DNA from: Hymenobacter cellulosilyticus
GTDB lineage: Bacteria; Bacteroidota; Bacteroidia; Cytophagales; Hymenobacteraceae
Direction of reading: 5' to 3'
Length of the DNA: 64,000 nucleotides
NCBI RefSeq assembly: GCF_022919215.1
Contig: NZ_CP095046.1
Coordinates: 2,160,501-2,224,500, forward strand
The position numbers and the translations under genes are program-made. Under the pieces are notes generated by a model, which ran no database searches, was not told where the DNA came from, and saw only the letters and a program-made list of their open reading frames with translations. The stretch's first letter is position 1, and the number at the start of each line of letters is the position of its first letter. Shown here one piece after another: positions 8,101 through 18,854 of the stretch.

Positions 8101-10703
8101 GACGGTTTCCCACAGCAGGCGCACCACTTTGATCTGGGCGTCGGCGCGGGTGGGCTGCCCTTTGGGCGTGAGGGCCACGAAGCGCATCGTCAGCGGCTGC
8201 TGGGTACTGACCAGCTCGGGCACGTCCTGCACCCCGAACATCACGCTCTGGGTTTGCACTTCGAAGGTAGCCAGGCGGTTTACGGGCCGGCCGCTTTCGT
8301 CAAACACCGTGGTAAAGGCCGCGCCTTCCAGAGTACCCAGGTCTTCGTAGCCGGGAATTTCGTAGGACGCCGTGCCTTTGCCGCTGGCGTCGGTGGTTCC
8401 TTCCCGGGTGGTTTTCTCGAACCGGTCGGAAATTGAGGAGCTTTCCTCGCTGTAGCTGCGGGGCTGGTTCTGGCCCGAGTTGATGCTGAACGTGTAGCCA
8501 GGGTAGTTCTTGGGCGTAAAGGGCTTTTCCTTGAGCGAGAACTCCACCTCAAACTTGCGGTCAGAAGCGGGCGGGCCAAACAGGTTCAGGGCCGTGATAT
8601 TGGCATTTACCGTCTGGCCGGGGCCCACCACAGTCGGCGCGGCTTTCACCGTCACCTTGAGGCGGTCAGGAATAAACTCTTCCACCGAAATCTGGCGCGA
8701 GGAAAGCAGCACGTCGTTGCCGGTCAGCACTTCCAGGGTGTAGAGGCCGGTCATGATGCCGGCGGGCAGAATAAAGCGCGACTCGAAGGAGCCGTCGGCG
8801 GATAGTTTCTTGCGCAGGCTGGCGTATTCCTTGCCCGTAGGCAGCAGCAGGCGGATTTTCACCGGCAGGTTGGCCGGCGGGGCCTGCCAGCCTTCGGTGC
8901 GAATCACGGTGTTGGTTTGAATCGTGTCGCCGGGGCGGTATAGGTCCCGGTCGCCGTAGAGGAAGGCCTGGTAGCGGGCCGCATTGCTTTGCAGGCCGCC
9001 CACGTCGAAGCGCGAGGTCTCGACCCGGCTCGTGGGCAGGTTGAGGAAGGTGAAGTCCGACTCGCGCTGAGCCGTAACCATCGTCAGGCGGAAGCGGCTG
9101 GTAGCGGCAGTGCTGTCGAACACGGCCACGCCGGCGCTGTTAGTAGTAGCGCTGCTGATGACCTGATTGTTGGAGCTCACGAAGCGCACATTCACGCCGC
9201 TGAGCGCCGTAGCATTGCGGATGGAGTTGGCGAATACTAGCGTGCGGCCGGCTTTACCCTGCTTTATAATCAGGCCAATATCCGACACCGATACCAGCTT
9301 GCTCACCTGAAGCCACTGCCGCTCCGTGTCCTGAATCTTAACCACGTAGAGGCCCTTCATGGGGCCGGTAAACTCCAGGTCCTTGAAACTCAGATTCAGT
9401 AGGCGCAGGCCGTTTTCCTTGGGCAGGCCGGCCACGGTGTAGGTGCGCTCGGTCAGCACGTTGCCCAGCTGCTCCACGTCGTAGTAGTTGTACGATTTGT
9501 CTTCGTACTCGCCCCCGTCGCCTTCTTCCCCGCCGCCTTCCTCGTCGTAGTCGTAGCCGTACTGCTTGCCGCCGCGCAAGAGCTGCTGAATATTGTTGGC
9601 GTACACCTTGGCAATGGTGACCTGCACCTTCTCGATTTCGGCAATGCGCACGCCCAGGTTGCGGGTGCCCAGCGCGTCGAGGTACATGGCCTTGTCGCCG
9701 TTGGCAAAGCTCAGGCTGGGCCGCTCATCCACGAAGGCGGCCGTTTGAGTGAAAGGCTCAGCCAGCTGCCCGCCCAGTGAACCCCGCAGGCCGCTGCGCA
9801 AGCTGATCTGGTAGGTTTTGTCTACATCAAAGCCGCCTTTCAGGGTAAAGCCGCTTTCTAGGGCTTCCACGGAGTAGTCCACGGCCGGTTCCACAGTGAG
9901 CAGGGCGGGGATTTCCGTGGCCGACACGGGCTGGTTGGTCAGTACCGTAATCACCGGGTCGCCCTCCACGATGGAGGCTACTACTTCGCGCACGAGCAGG
10001 GTTTGCTGGTCGGGCACGGCTACCTGTGCCGTCAGGGGCTGGGTCGTGGCCCGGTCTGAGCCCACGGGATGCAGGCCCGGGGCCAGCTCCAGCGTCACGG
10101 GGGAGCCTGGGCGCACGTCCTGGGTCAGGGCCACGCCCACGATGCTGTCGGCCTCCGCCGATACGACCTCAAAGGCTACGGGCTTGCCGTCCTGCGTGAT
10201 TTTGAGCAACGGCTGAATGTCACTAGGCTTCACGGCATAGTTGAAAAGCAGGTTGGCGCGCATCTCGGCCGTGCCCGCCACCCGCCGGCTCTGGCTCCAG
10301 AACAGCTGAGGCTCGTGCATCTGCAGGCCGGGGGTGTGAAACTTGGTTTTGCTCAGGGGGGGCTCCTTCTTAAGCTTTAGTGCTTCCAAGGCCACCGGCT
10401 TCCACTGGACTTCGAAGGCCGTAGCGGGCCGGAAAGGCTCGGAAGGGGAGAAGGTTAATTCCCGGTCACTGGTCCACTTAAACTTGCCGCGCACGGCGGG
10501 CTCAAACTGCACGTATTGCAGCGTGTCCCAGCGGCTCACGCGGCCTTCGCCCAGGGGCTCATCGAAGGTGAAAACGATATTTTGGTAAGGACTTATTTCC
10601 TCGCCCTCGGGCTGGAATCACTGTTGGAGCCCGACTTGGAGCAGGCGCATAGCACTATCAGCCACACCAGCGGTAGCAGGCGGGATAAGCGGGGGATAAG
10701 CAT
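5188..10703 (-). CDS. Alpha-2-macroglobulin family lipoprotein with intact thioester, one frameshift
   Basis: Periplasmic protease-trapping protein of the bacterial A2M (YfhM/MG2) family. The long frame opens inside the first domain. Its true N-terminus lies in another frame: ATG at 10703 gives MLIPRLSRLLPLVWLIVLCAC, a lipobox with Cys, then SKSGSNSDS. The reading resumes with QPEGEEISPYQNIVFTFDEP once a C is added near 10612-10617. The joined protein is 1838 aa, normal for the family. The thioester motif GCLEQ (Cys near residue 1373, 6574-6588) is intact, so covalent trapping should work. An acidic insert (DYDEEGGGEEGDGGEYED) lies near residue 400. It heads the cluster that ends in pbpC; PBP1C could repair a wall after protease breach, as proposed for this known gene pair. 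Confidence 0.92.
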
Positions 10704-11084
10704 AAGGATAGGGAGAAGAAAATGGACGCGGGAAGGTATATAAAAAGGTCGATATACGGTTGAGGTAATGACAGGAATCGGGAGGGAATTGCTTTTTAGG
10801 AAAAAAGTACGGCCTGCTTGCCAATGGTTGTGCTAGCCCATGCTCGCAGAGAAGACTCTAAGCCGGGAACGAGTTGCTAACCGGATAAGTGTATTTGCTA
10901 ACTCTATATAGTATATATTATAAATATGGTATAGCAGAGAAATGGTAGTTTGAATGCAATAGTTGTTGAAAATAATAGAGAACATTATGAAGTTAATTGA
11001 AGGGCAGGGTAATGTAATTTAGAGAATACTATATAAATTAGGGCTTGTGCTTTTACCTATCCTTCTCCCTTAACCCCATTTTAC
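10704..11084. other. AT-rich divergent intergenic region
   Basis: Separates the leftward A2M gene from the rightward SusC gene. Positions 10900-11050 are strongly AT-rich, as expected for promoters, but I find no exact TAnnTTTG box and call no site. Confidence 0.5.
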
Positions 11085-14000
11085 ATGAGAAAAGCTTTAC
11101 TCATGACACCCCTATTTGCTGTGACGATGCTACAACAAGTAGCGGCACAGAATAGGAGTATTTCAGGCCAGGTAGTTGATCAGTCGGGCAATGGCCTGCC
11201 CGGGGCTACTGTTATTGTAAAGGGTACTACCACGGGCGTCTCCACCAACTCGGATGGTACGTTCACAATGAGTGTACCGGAAAGCGGTGCCACCCTGGTG
11301 GTTAGCTCGGTAGGCTTCTTGCCTCGGGAACAGGCCGTTGGGAGTGAGGCCCGGATAAATGTGCGCTTGGCCGAAGACACCAAGCAGCTTAGCGAAGTAG
11401 TTGTTGTGGGATATGGCACGCAGTCCCGCCGCGACCTGACGGGCTCCGTGGCTTCCATCAGCGGCAAGGAAATAGCTGCGGCCCCGGTGCAGAGCTTCGA
11501 CCAGGCCTTGCAGGGTCGGGCGTCGGGCGTAAATATCACCACGCCCAACGGGGTACTCAACAACCCGCCCGTTATCCGAATCCGGGGCGTCAACTCGGTC
11601 ACGCTGAGCTCGGCTCCGCTGATTGTAATCGACGGCATTCCGGCCTTCTCCGGCAACAGCTCGGCCGTGGGCAGCGTGCCCAACAACCCGCTGAGTAACC
11701 TTAACCCGGCCGATATCGAAAGCATGGAAGTGCTGAAAGACGCCTCGGCCGGTGCTATCTACGGCTCCCGGGCTGCCGGCGGCGTTATTCTGGTGACCAC
11801 CAAAAAAGGCCGCAAAGGGCAGAGCCGGGTTTCGCTCGACTCCTGGGCCGGCTGGTCGAAGCCGGTACGGCTCTATGAGCTGCTCAACGCGGCTGATTAC
11901 ATGGAAATCAAGAACGAAGCCGTTCGAAACCTGAATGCCAACCGCCGGGCCCTGGGCGCGGTTGCTACCAACATCGAAGGCTTTAAGCCCAGCTTCGACG
12001 CCGACGGCAACCCCGTGGATACCCGCTGGTACGACTACATCTACCGTACGGGCTTCTCAACCGCTAATACCGTCAACTTCTCGGGCGGCACCGAGAAGAC
12101 CAACTTCTACGCCTCGGTGGGTTATTCCAACCAGAAGGGGATGCTGGATAAAAACGAGTTTAAACGCGCCTCCGCCCGCGTCAACCTCGACCACAAAGTT
12201 TACAAGAGCTTCACCATTGGTACCCGCATCGGCTACTCCAACACCCGCAACCAGGCGCCCAACTCCGGTTCGGTAGCCGACGGTGCTTTCGGCACGGGTG
12301 GCCTGGGCCGCCTGCCCCTGGTGCTGCCCCCAACATTGCCCCGCGCAACCCGGATGGTACCTACAACATCAACCCTTCCGGCAACGGCGTTGGCTCGGGT
12401 GCCAACATCAACCCGGGCAGCTACACGGTGGCCAACCCCAACGGCTCACCGCTGTACCCCGGCTACTACAACCCGCTGGTAGAGTTGGAGAACAACTACT
12501 TCCAGTCGGATGGCAATGAGGTGCAGGGCAGCGTGTATGCCAACTGGGAAGTGCTGAAAGGACTTAACCTGCGCACCTCGTTTGGCATCAACAACATTTC
12601 CTTCGAGGACAAAGCCTTTTACACCTCGATTTCGGGTGACGGCTACTCGGCCGTTGCCGGGGCCGGGGGCCAGGCCCTCAACTACTTCCGGACCAACAAG
12701 CGCTGGAACTGGCAGAATACGGCTCAGTATGACCGCAGCTTCGGCGAGAAGCACAACTTCTCGCTGCTCGTAGGCAATGAGCAGCAGCGCACCACCATCG
12801 ACCGGTGGGGGGCCAGCCGCACGGGCGTCGCCGATATCTTCTTCGATACTTTCCAAGGCAACTTCACCAACGTAGCCGTAGCCGGCAACTATCAGGGCGA
12901 AAACTACCTGCTCTCGTACTTCGGCCGTCTGAACTACGACTTTGCCAAAAAGTACCTGGTAACCGTGAACGTGCGCCGTGACGGCTACTCGGCCTGGGCA
13001 AAGAACAATAAGTGGGGCAACTTCTACGGGGCGTCGCTGGGCTACATTCTCTCGGAAGAAGGCTTCTGGAAAAACACGTCCTTTCTGGCTCCAATCAGCT
13101 TCTTTAAGCTGACGGGTAGCATGGGCAACGTGGGCAACAACCAGGGCATCGACGACTTTGCTTCTCAGCAGCTCTATGCCTCGGGCCTGTATGGCAGCGC
13201 GGCTACCATTTACTACACCAAGGCCGGTAACCCGGCCCTGACCTGGGAGAAAAGCCAGAAAACGGACGTTGCTCTGGCATTCGGATTACTCGATAACCGC
13301 ATTGAGGGCGACGTTTCGTACTACAAAAACCTGGTGGATGGTCTGATTCTGGAAGTGCCCCAGGCCCCGTCCAAAGGCATTCCCGGCCCCGACGCCGTCG
13401 GTACCTACGACAACGCCAACCGCATTCTGTCGAACGTTGGCTCGATGCAGAACACGGGTATTGAAGTAAACCTGCGCGTGAATGCCATTCAGAAAACCAA
13501 CTTTAGCTGGACGGTGAGCGGTAACCTGACCACGTTGAAAAACCGGGTGCTCAGCCTGGCTTTCGAAGGGCAGAGCATTGCCACCGCCACTTCCGGCCTC
13601 GAAACGGTGAACTTCACGGAAGCGGGCCGCTCCATTGGCGAAATCAAGGTGGTGGAATCGTTGGGCGTAAACCCGGCCAACGGCCAGCGCATGATCCGCA
13701 AAAAGGATGGCACCATCGTGCAGTACAACCACCAGGGCACAACCGGCACGGGCTGGACTACGCTGGACGGGAAGAACACGACTGCCCCCACCCAGCAGGT
13801 AGACGGCATATTCTTCGGCCCCACGCTGCCTACCTGGTACGGCGGCTTCGACAACAACTTCCGCTACAGAGGCTTCGACCTGGGGATATTTGTGCAGTTC
13901 TCGGGCGGTAACTACATCTACAACGGTACCAAATCCGGCCTGCACGACCAGCGCTTCTGGAACAACGACGTGGATATCAAAGACCGCTGGACGGAAACCA

Positions 14001-14344
14001 ATACTAATGCCGAATGGCCCCGCGTGGTGTACGGCGACAACGTATCCAACGGCTCGGCCCTGGTAATGTCGTCGAACGTGGAAAAAGGTGACTTTGCCCG
14101 TTTGCGCAACGTGTCGTTGGGGTACTCCCTGAACTCAAGCCTGCTGACCCGGGCCAGCATTTCCAGTGCCCGCGTGTATGTGCAGGTACAAAACGCGGCT
14201 TTGCTAACCCGCTACAAGGGCATCGACCCCGAAATCTCTACCAACAGCGGCACGGGGCAAAGCTCCAACAGCGGTGCCGGCGTCGACCGCAACTCGGTGG
14301 GCCAGGCCCGCACGTTCACGGTTGGTTTCAACATTGGCTTCTAA
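11085..14344 (+). CDS. SusC/RagA-type TonB-dependent outer-membrane transporter, one frameshift
   Basis: Imports a ligand across the outer membrane together with its SusD partner, energised by TonB. After the signal peptide comes a carboxypeptidase-regulatory-like domain (ISGQVVDQSGNGLPGATVIV) and the SusC signature region (LSEVVVVGYGTQSRRDLTGS). The plug (VIRIRGVNS, PLIVIDGIP) and beta-barrel follow, ending in FTVGFNIGF with the usual terminal Phe. The frame breaks at the C run 12327-12331: GRLPLVLPP in frame one continues as NIAPRNPDGTYNIN in another. Adding one C gives 1086 aa, the normal length. No glycoside hydrolase or peptidase is adjacent, so the substrate is unknown. Confidence 0.94.
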
Positions 14345-14356
14345 CGGCAGCGTTTT

Positions 14357-15862
14357 ATGAATACCCTAGTAAAGAAGAAACTTACCATTGCAGTGTGCTC
14401 CACCTTTCTGGCGTTGGGCACATTCTCCTGCCAGGAAGAGCTGCTGGACCCGATTCCGAGAACTCAGTTTTCCGATGCCGTTGTGTTTGACACGCCGACC
14501 CGCGTCGACCTGCAAGCCAATGCCATGTATTCCTTTGTGAAAGCCGGCACCTTTCTGGGCGGCCGCTACCAGGTGTACGGCGACATTCGGGCCGACGACT
14601 TCATCAACCGCAATACGAACGGGGTAACCGGCCTGAGCGTGTGGAACCACACGCTGACCCCCACCTCGGCCAACGACGTGGTGACCCTCTGGAACGCCGG
14701 CTACGCGGCCATCAACCAGATCAACGTGTTTCTGGCGGGCCTCGAAGCCAACAAAGCCAAGTTTGTGGCGCCCGTGTTCAAAGCCGATTACGCCACCACC
14801 ACGGCCGTGTACTACCAGGGCGAAGCCAAGCTGCTGCGCGCCCTGAGCTACTACTCGCTGCTGCAGCTCTACGCCCGGCCCTACGCCGATGGCAAAGGCA
14901 GCAAGCCTGGCCTGCCCCTACGCCTGCGGGCAGAGAAAGACGACACCGGCAATGATTTGGCCCGCAGCAGCGTAGCCGATGTATACAAGCAGATTCTGCT
15001 CGACCTAGACGACGCTGAGAAGCTGCTGCCCCTGACGCAGACGCCGGCTGGCCTGAACAACTCCCGGGCCCACCGCAACACGGCTATTGCCCTCAAAACC
15101 CGCGTGTACCTGTCGATGGGCGATTACGCTAACGTCGTAAAGGAGGCCGATAAGATTGTGTCGGCTACGGCCCCGTTCAAATCGACTACCGGGGTGGCCC
15201 ACGCCCTGCTGCCAAACGTTGCTTCTGTGTTTACGCCTGGTACCACCGAGTCGGGGGAAAGCATTCTGGCGTTTCCCTTCACGGCCCAGAACGCGCCCGG
15301 CACCCAGAATCAGTTGGGCTACTACTTCTCGCCCGGCACCCTGGGGGGCAACGGTGAGTTTAGCCTGAACACGGCCCCCGGCAGCATCTATGCTAATACC
15401 ACTGCCTGGGCTGCCAACGATGCGCGCCGCACGAGCCTCGTCACGAAAGCCGGCAACGACTTCTACGTGACCAAGTACCCCACGCCCACGCCCTTCACCG
15501 ACCGCGCCCCGGTAATCCGCTACGCGGAGGTGCTGCTGAGCCTGGCTGAAGCGCGCGTGCGCACTGCTGGTCCCGGCGATGCCCAGGCCCTGGCCCTGCT
15601 CAACGCCGTGCGGGGTCGTTCCAACCCGGCGGGCGTGTACACGGGCTTTAGCTCTGCCGATGAGTTTGTCAACGCCATTCTGCTGGAGCGCCGCATCGAG
15701 TTTCTGGCCGAGGGCCTGCGCAACATTGATATCATGCGCTTCAATGCTACGATTCCGGGCAAAGGCACCATCAGTGAGGTGCCCAACACCAGTCCGCTCT
15801 ACATCTGGCCTATTCCGCAGAGTGAGCTGCTGGGCAATAAGCTGATGACGGAAAACAACTAA
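14357..15862 (+). CDS. SusD/RagB-family surface lipoprotein
   Basis: Outer-membrane lipoprotein that caps the SusC pore and binds substrate. The signal peptide ends in LGTFSCQEE, a lipobox with Cys. The body shows SusD features: N-terminal DPIPRTQFSDAVVFDT, helical TPR-like repeats (YQGEAKLLRALSYYSLLQLY) and a C-terminal RYAEVLLSLAEA with LLNAVRGRSNP and ERRIEFLAEGLRNIDIMRF. Length of 501 aa is typical. It starts 13 bp after susC and is followed by a strong terminator, so the pair is a two-gene operon. Confidence 0.94.
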   Translation: MNTLVKKKLTIAVCSTFLALGTFSCQEELLDPIPRTQFSDAVVFDTPTRVDLQANAMYSFVKAGTFLGGRYQVYGDIRADDFINRNTNGVTGLSVWNHTLTPTSANDVVTLWNAGYAAINQINVFLAGLEANKAKFVAPVFKADYATTTAVYYQGEAKLLRALSYYSLLQLYARPYADGKGSKPGLPLRLRAEKDDTGNDLARSSVADVYKQILLDLDDAEKLLPLTQTPAGLNNSRAHRNTAIALKTRVYLSMGDYANVVKEADKIVSATAPFKSTTGVAHALLPNVASVFTPGTTESGESILAFPFTAQNAPGTQNQLGYYFSPGTLGGNGEFSLNTAPGSIYANTTAWAANDARRTSLVTKAGNDFYVTKYPTPTPFTDRAPVIRYAEVLLSLAEARVRTAGPGDAQALALLNAVRGRSNPAGVYTGFSSADEFVNAILLERRIEFLAEGLRNIDIMRFNATIPGKGTISEVPNTSPLYIWPIPQSELLGNKLMTENN

Positions 15863-15884
15863 CGCGGTTCGTACCGACACTCAC

Positions 15885-15923
15885 AAAAAGGCTTCCCACA
15901 GTTTGTGGGAAGCCTTTTTTGTT
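15885..15923 (+). terminator. Intrinsic terminator of the susCD operon
   Basis: AAAAAGGCTTCCCACA, loop GTT, TGTGGGAAGCCTTTTTT: a 16-bp stem flanked by A and T tracts, able to work in both directions, directly after susD. Confidence 0.9.
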
Positions 15924-15932
15924 GTTCTGAAT

Positions 15933-16243
15933 GTAAGGCAGAGAGAAAAGTTGCTTTCTGACACAATAGAGGCAGCCGTTACGGCCCCGCAAGCGGATAG
16001 CCTGTTTGCGCTGACTAAAGCAGCAATTGAGTCGGTACAGCTATCCAATATTGACACAGTGTATGCTGAACCAAAAATCATACACTTCGAACCGACGATG
16101 TAAGCGCCTGGGTCCGGTTCCGGCGAGACCAAGATGTGCAGGTAGGGCTTGGGCCATTACATTACTCGGGCAATAGACGGCAAGCAGCGCGGTTCAATGC
16201 CTTGTACCAGTACTTTGCTAGCCTCTTTCCCAAGCAGGAGTAG
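15933..16243 (+). pseudogene. Possible small broken gene or gene remnant
   Basis: A protein-like frame reads REKLLSDTIEAAVTAPQAD ... IDTVYAEPKIIHFEP and then shifts to DDVSAWVRFRRDQDVQV ... FNALYQYFASLFPKQE, stop at 16241. One added C near 16090-16097 joins both. No good start codon is seen, because the frame emerges from the susCD terminator; the 5' end may be lost. I recognise no family. Confidence 0.35.
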
Positions 16244-16294
16244 AGTCAGATTGAACCGTCGGGTGGACGACCAGCCAAACAGACTTTAAAGGCG

Positions 16295-16387
16295 GTCATG
16301 CTGAGCTTGTCGAAGCATCTCTACCGCAGTGGTATTGATTACTCTGGCAACGAAGCGGTAGAGATGCTTCGACAAGCTCAGCATGAC
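16295..16387. repeat. REP-like palindrome, perfect 33-bp arms
   Basis: Arm GTCATGCTGAGCTTGTCGAA... (16295-16327) is repeated exactly in reverse complement at 16355-16387 around a 27-base loop. The core GTCATGCTGAGC...CGAAGCATCTCTACCGC recurs at 20743 and 21226, so this is a dispersed palindromic family. Confidence 0.85.
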
Positions 16388-16437
16388 GTTCTGATTAACA
16401 ATCAACACATCCTGGCAACTGAATAGCGTCAGCGCAC

Positions 16438-16470
16438 AAAAAAAGGCGGAGCCTGCGCCCCGCCTTTTTC
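16438..16470 (-). terminator. Terminator of the leftward gene ending at 16491
   Basis: AAAAAAAGGCGGAGCCTGCGCCCCGCCTTTTT: GC stem with T tract, about 20 bases beyond the stop codon of the actin-fold gene. Confidence 0.8.
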
Positions 16471-16490
16471 ATTAAACCAATTACCCGCGT

Positions 16491-17531
16491 TTACTGCGGC
16501 AAGGTCAGCAAATAGCCGATGGTGAAGTTGGCATCCCAGTCGAAGACGAACTGCTTGCAGCCGGTAGCTTCGGCAATGGACTTGTAGATGTTCAGGCCGG
16601 CTTTCGACTTGGCGTTGTCGAGCTGGTAGGCGTCGGCGGCTTGCAGCACGGTGTAGCGCTCCTTGCCGTTGCGCACCTTTTTAGCCATTTCAAACGGCAC
16701 GCCGCCGATGATAAAGCAGGTCTGGCGCAGGTTCTGGGGCACCTGCTCGGCTTTGGCTTTCACGTCGGTGGCTACGGTAGCGTCGGCTACATTGTCCTGG
16801 AAGTATTTGGCCCCGTAGGTTTCCACCGACTTAGGCGCGCCGCCGCTCATCCACGTAATCTTGGTGTTGCCCGAGCCGATGTCCGTCACGAACGACTTGT
16901 CGGCAAACGAAGCCGGCAGCACCGAGCGTAAGCCCAGCACGCCTTCTTTCTCCGGCGTTACGGTGTTGACCACGTAGTTCAAATCCTTCAGGGCCTTGAT
17001 AATCTTGGCCGTGCCCGAGGCCTTAATAGCGCCGGAGCTGACCACGAAGTGAATGTCGCGGCCGCTCACGCCGTAGTCCAGCATCTGGCCAATGTAGGAC
17101 TTGAGGCCCTTGCGCACGTCGTCGTCCGACGACATGTTTTCCATCACCAGGCTGTTGCCGAACTCGGCTTTTTCCAGCTTCCAGTTCCGGTCTTTGTCGA
17201 TGCGCACGATAAAGGAGTTGAAGCCGCTGGCCCCCAGCTCTACCACGCCCTTGAGCTTGCCGTTAACCGGAGCCGGAGCCTCGTAGGTAAACGCCGGCGC
17301 CGCTGCCGTAGCCGACGAGGAAGTCTGAGTAGAAGCCGAACTGCCGGACTCAGTGGTGGAGTAGTCGCCGCTGGCTTCGGTGCCCGGGGCCGCACCCGGC
17401 GAAACCGGCGCGGTAGTCGCGGTGGCGGGAGCGGCGGCCTTGTTGCCCACGAAGTAGCGGAAGCCAAAGTAGACGGCGGCCACGACCACGAGGGTGATGA
17501 TAAGCCGGCCGGCAAGAGTAATACGCTGCAT
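16491..17531 (-). CDS. Membrane-anchored actin-fold (ASKHA) protein, unknown function
   Basis: 346 aa. One N-terminal transmembrane helix (LIITLVVVAAVYFGFRYFV) leads into a Ser/Thr/Ala-rich linker (residues about 32-90) and then a domain with actin/Ppx-type nucleotide motifs: VVELGASGFNSFIV (phosphate 1), VTDIGSGNTKITW (phosphate 2) and CFIIGGVPFEMAKK (adenosine-like). This resembles the exopolyphosphatase/actin superfamily, but I cannot name a family. With Arg residues before the helix, the positive-inside rule would place the domain outside the cytoplasm, which is odd for a nucleotide-binding fold. It follows two coiled-coil genes on the same strand. Confidence 0.6.
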   Translation of the reverse strand: MQRITLAGRLIITLVVVAAVYFGFRYFVGNKAAAPATATTAPVSPGAAPGTEASGDYSTTESGSSASTQTSSSATAAAPAFTYEAPAPVNGKLKGVVELGASGFNSFIVRIDKDRNWKLEKAEFGNSLVMENMSSDDDVRKGLKSYIGQMLDYGVSGRDIHFVVSSGAIKASGTAKIIKALKDLNYVVNTVTPEKEGVLGLRSVLPASFADKSFVTDIGSGNTKITWMSGGAPKSVETYGAKYFQDNVADATVATDVKAKAEQVPQNLRQTCFIIGGVPFEMAKKVRNGKERYTVLQAADAYQLDNAKSKAGLNIYKSIAEATGCKQFVFDWDANFTIGYLLTLPQ

Positions 17532-17591
17532 GAAGAAAGGAATTTAAGGAGTTGGGGTGTAGAAGTATTCAAGACGACACTTTTTGCTGTC

Positions 17592-17812
17592 TGTCATCCT
17601 GAGCAAAACGAAGTGGAGCGAAGGACCTTCCTCCCCTCAGTGAAAAGCTTTCTTCAGCGTGAGAAGCTGTTTGGCAACTGCGTGGTCAAGGGCGTTGTCA
17701 CGTTGGTAAAAGCTACAGTGGGGTAGGTGAGGAAGGTCCTTCACTGCGTTCAGGATGACAGATAAAACAACGTCAGCACGCGAGATGCTTCGGCTATGCC
17801 TCTGCATGACGT
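17592..17812. repeat. Dispersed palindromic repeats
   Basis: TGTCATCCTGAGCAAAACGAAG ... GCGAAGGACCTTCCT (17592-17633) is mirrored by AGGAAGGTCCTTCACTGCG ... CAGGATGACA (17730-17760). A shorter GATGCTTCGGCTATGCCTCTGCATGAC follows to 17811. These are members or relatives of the REP-like family nearby. Confidence 0.7.
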
Positions 17813-17831
17813 TCAGGGGTGCTGACCGCGC

Positions 17832-18854
17832 TTAGTTCAGTAGGTCGCGGTAGCCGGCGTCTTTGGCGGGGTAAGGCTCCGAGCTGCTGGGGGCCGGTAT
17901 TTCGGGCTTGGTGTCGAGGGTCACGAGCTTGAACTCGCCCTGGTTGTAGGCCTGCAGCATGGCCTCGCCCTTATCGGAGAGGATGCCGTTCTGCACGTCC
18001 ACGGAGTTGATAAAGTCCATCGACATATCCATGGCCCGCTTCATTTCGCCCAGCTTCTGGCTCATGTCGTCCTGGATGTATTCCATCGACTCGTCGAAGT
18101 AAAACTTCTTATCCGGGTCGCCCTTGAAGATGCTCACGGCCGTGCGCAGCGCGTTCGAGCTTTCCTTTACAATCTTGTACTCGACTTCCTTCAGGCGCAC
18201 CTTGATTTCGGTTTCCTTGATGATGTAGTCGGCGCTCTGGTTTACCTTTTCCATGAAGGCCAGCACCATCTTGATGTTGCGCTGCAACGGCAGCAGCTTC
18301 TCGTTCATCTGCTGCAGACCCGCGCCCTCGATGGTGGCCAGCTGGGCGGCTTCCTTCATGCCGGGCTTGGCGGCCATGCTGGTGGCCTTGTTAGCCTCGG
18401 CGAATTTCTGCTTGATTTCCTCGTTGTTCTCGTTGATCTTCTTATTGAGCTTCACCAGCTGCCCGGCCAGGGTATCAATCTGGGCCTGCATCTTCTGGCG
18501 CTTCTGCTTGAGATCCTCGATGTAGATTTTGAGAATGGCAATGGGGTCGAGCTGAATGATGAGCCCGGTAATCTTGCGCATCAGGGTCTTGAAGAGAAAG
18601 AACAGCCCGGTGCGGATGTCGCGGCTGGTCACCAGAAAGATGAGCACGCCGAGCGCGCCCAGCAAAAAAGCCAGGTGCAACGTATTCTGCGCTACCTCAA
18701 TGAGAAACTTGACCACCTCATTAAAGTAAAACAGGCCCGTGCCGACCAGCCCGGCCAGTACCACCAGGCCCAGCACGCCCTCGGGGCGCGACCAGAAGGA
18801 GCGTCGCTCGGCCTCCGTGGAGCCGCCAAGCTGCGTAAAGTCAGGATTTGCCAT
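17832..18854 (-). CDS. Two-TM protein with long coiled coil (PspA-like architecture)
   Basis: 340 aa from ATG at 18854; the frame is open further upstream but through repeat DNA, so I reject earlier starts. Two transmembrane helices (about residues 28-48, VLGLVVLAGLVGTGLFYF, and 60-80, LAFLLGALGVLIFLVTS) precede a long helical region (LDPIAILKIYIEDLKQKRQK onwards) rich in Lys, Glu and Gln heptads up to about residue 300. The LDP-AI--YIEDL start followed by long helices recalls PspA/IM30 (ESCRT-III-like) proteins, but this is only an architectural likeness. Lies between the actin-fold gene and another coiled-coil gene on one strand. Confidence 0.6.
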   Translation of the reverse strand: MANPDFTQLGGSTEAERRSFWSRPEGVLGLVVLAGLVGTGLFYFNEVVKFLIEVAQNTLHLAFLLGALGVLIFLVTSRDIRTGLFFLFKTLMRKITGLIIQLDPIAILKIYIEDLKQKRQKMQAQIDTLAGQLVKLNKKINENNEEIKQKFAEANKATSMAAKPGMKEAAQLATIEGAGLQQMNEKLLPLQRNIKMVLAFMEKVNQSADYIIKETEIKVRLKEVEYKIVKESSNALRTAVSIFKGDPDKKFYFDESMEYIQDDMSQKLGEMKRAMDMSMDFINSVDVQNGILSDKGEAMLQAYNQGEFKLVTLDTKPEIPAPSSSEPYPAKDAGYRDLLN

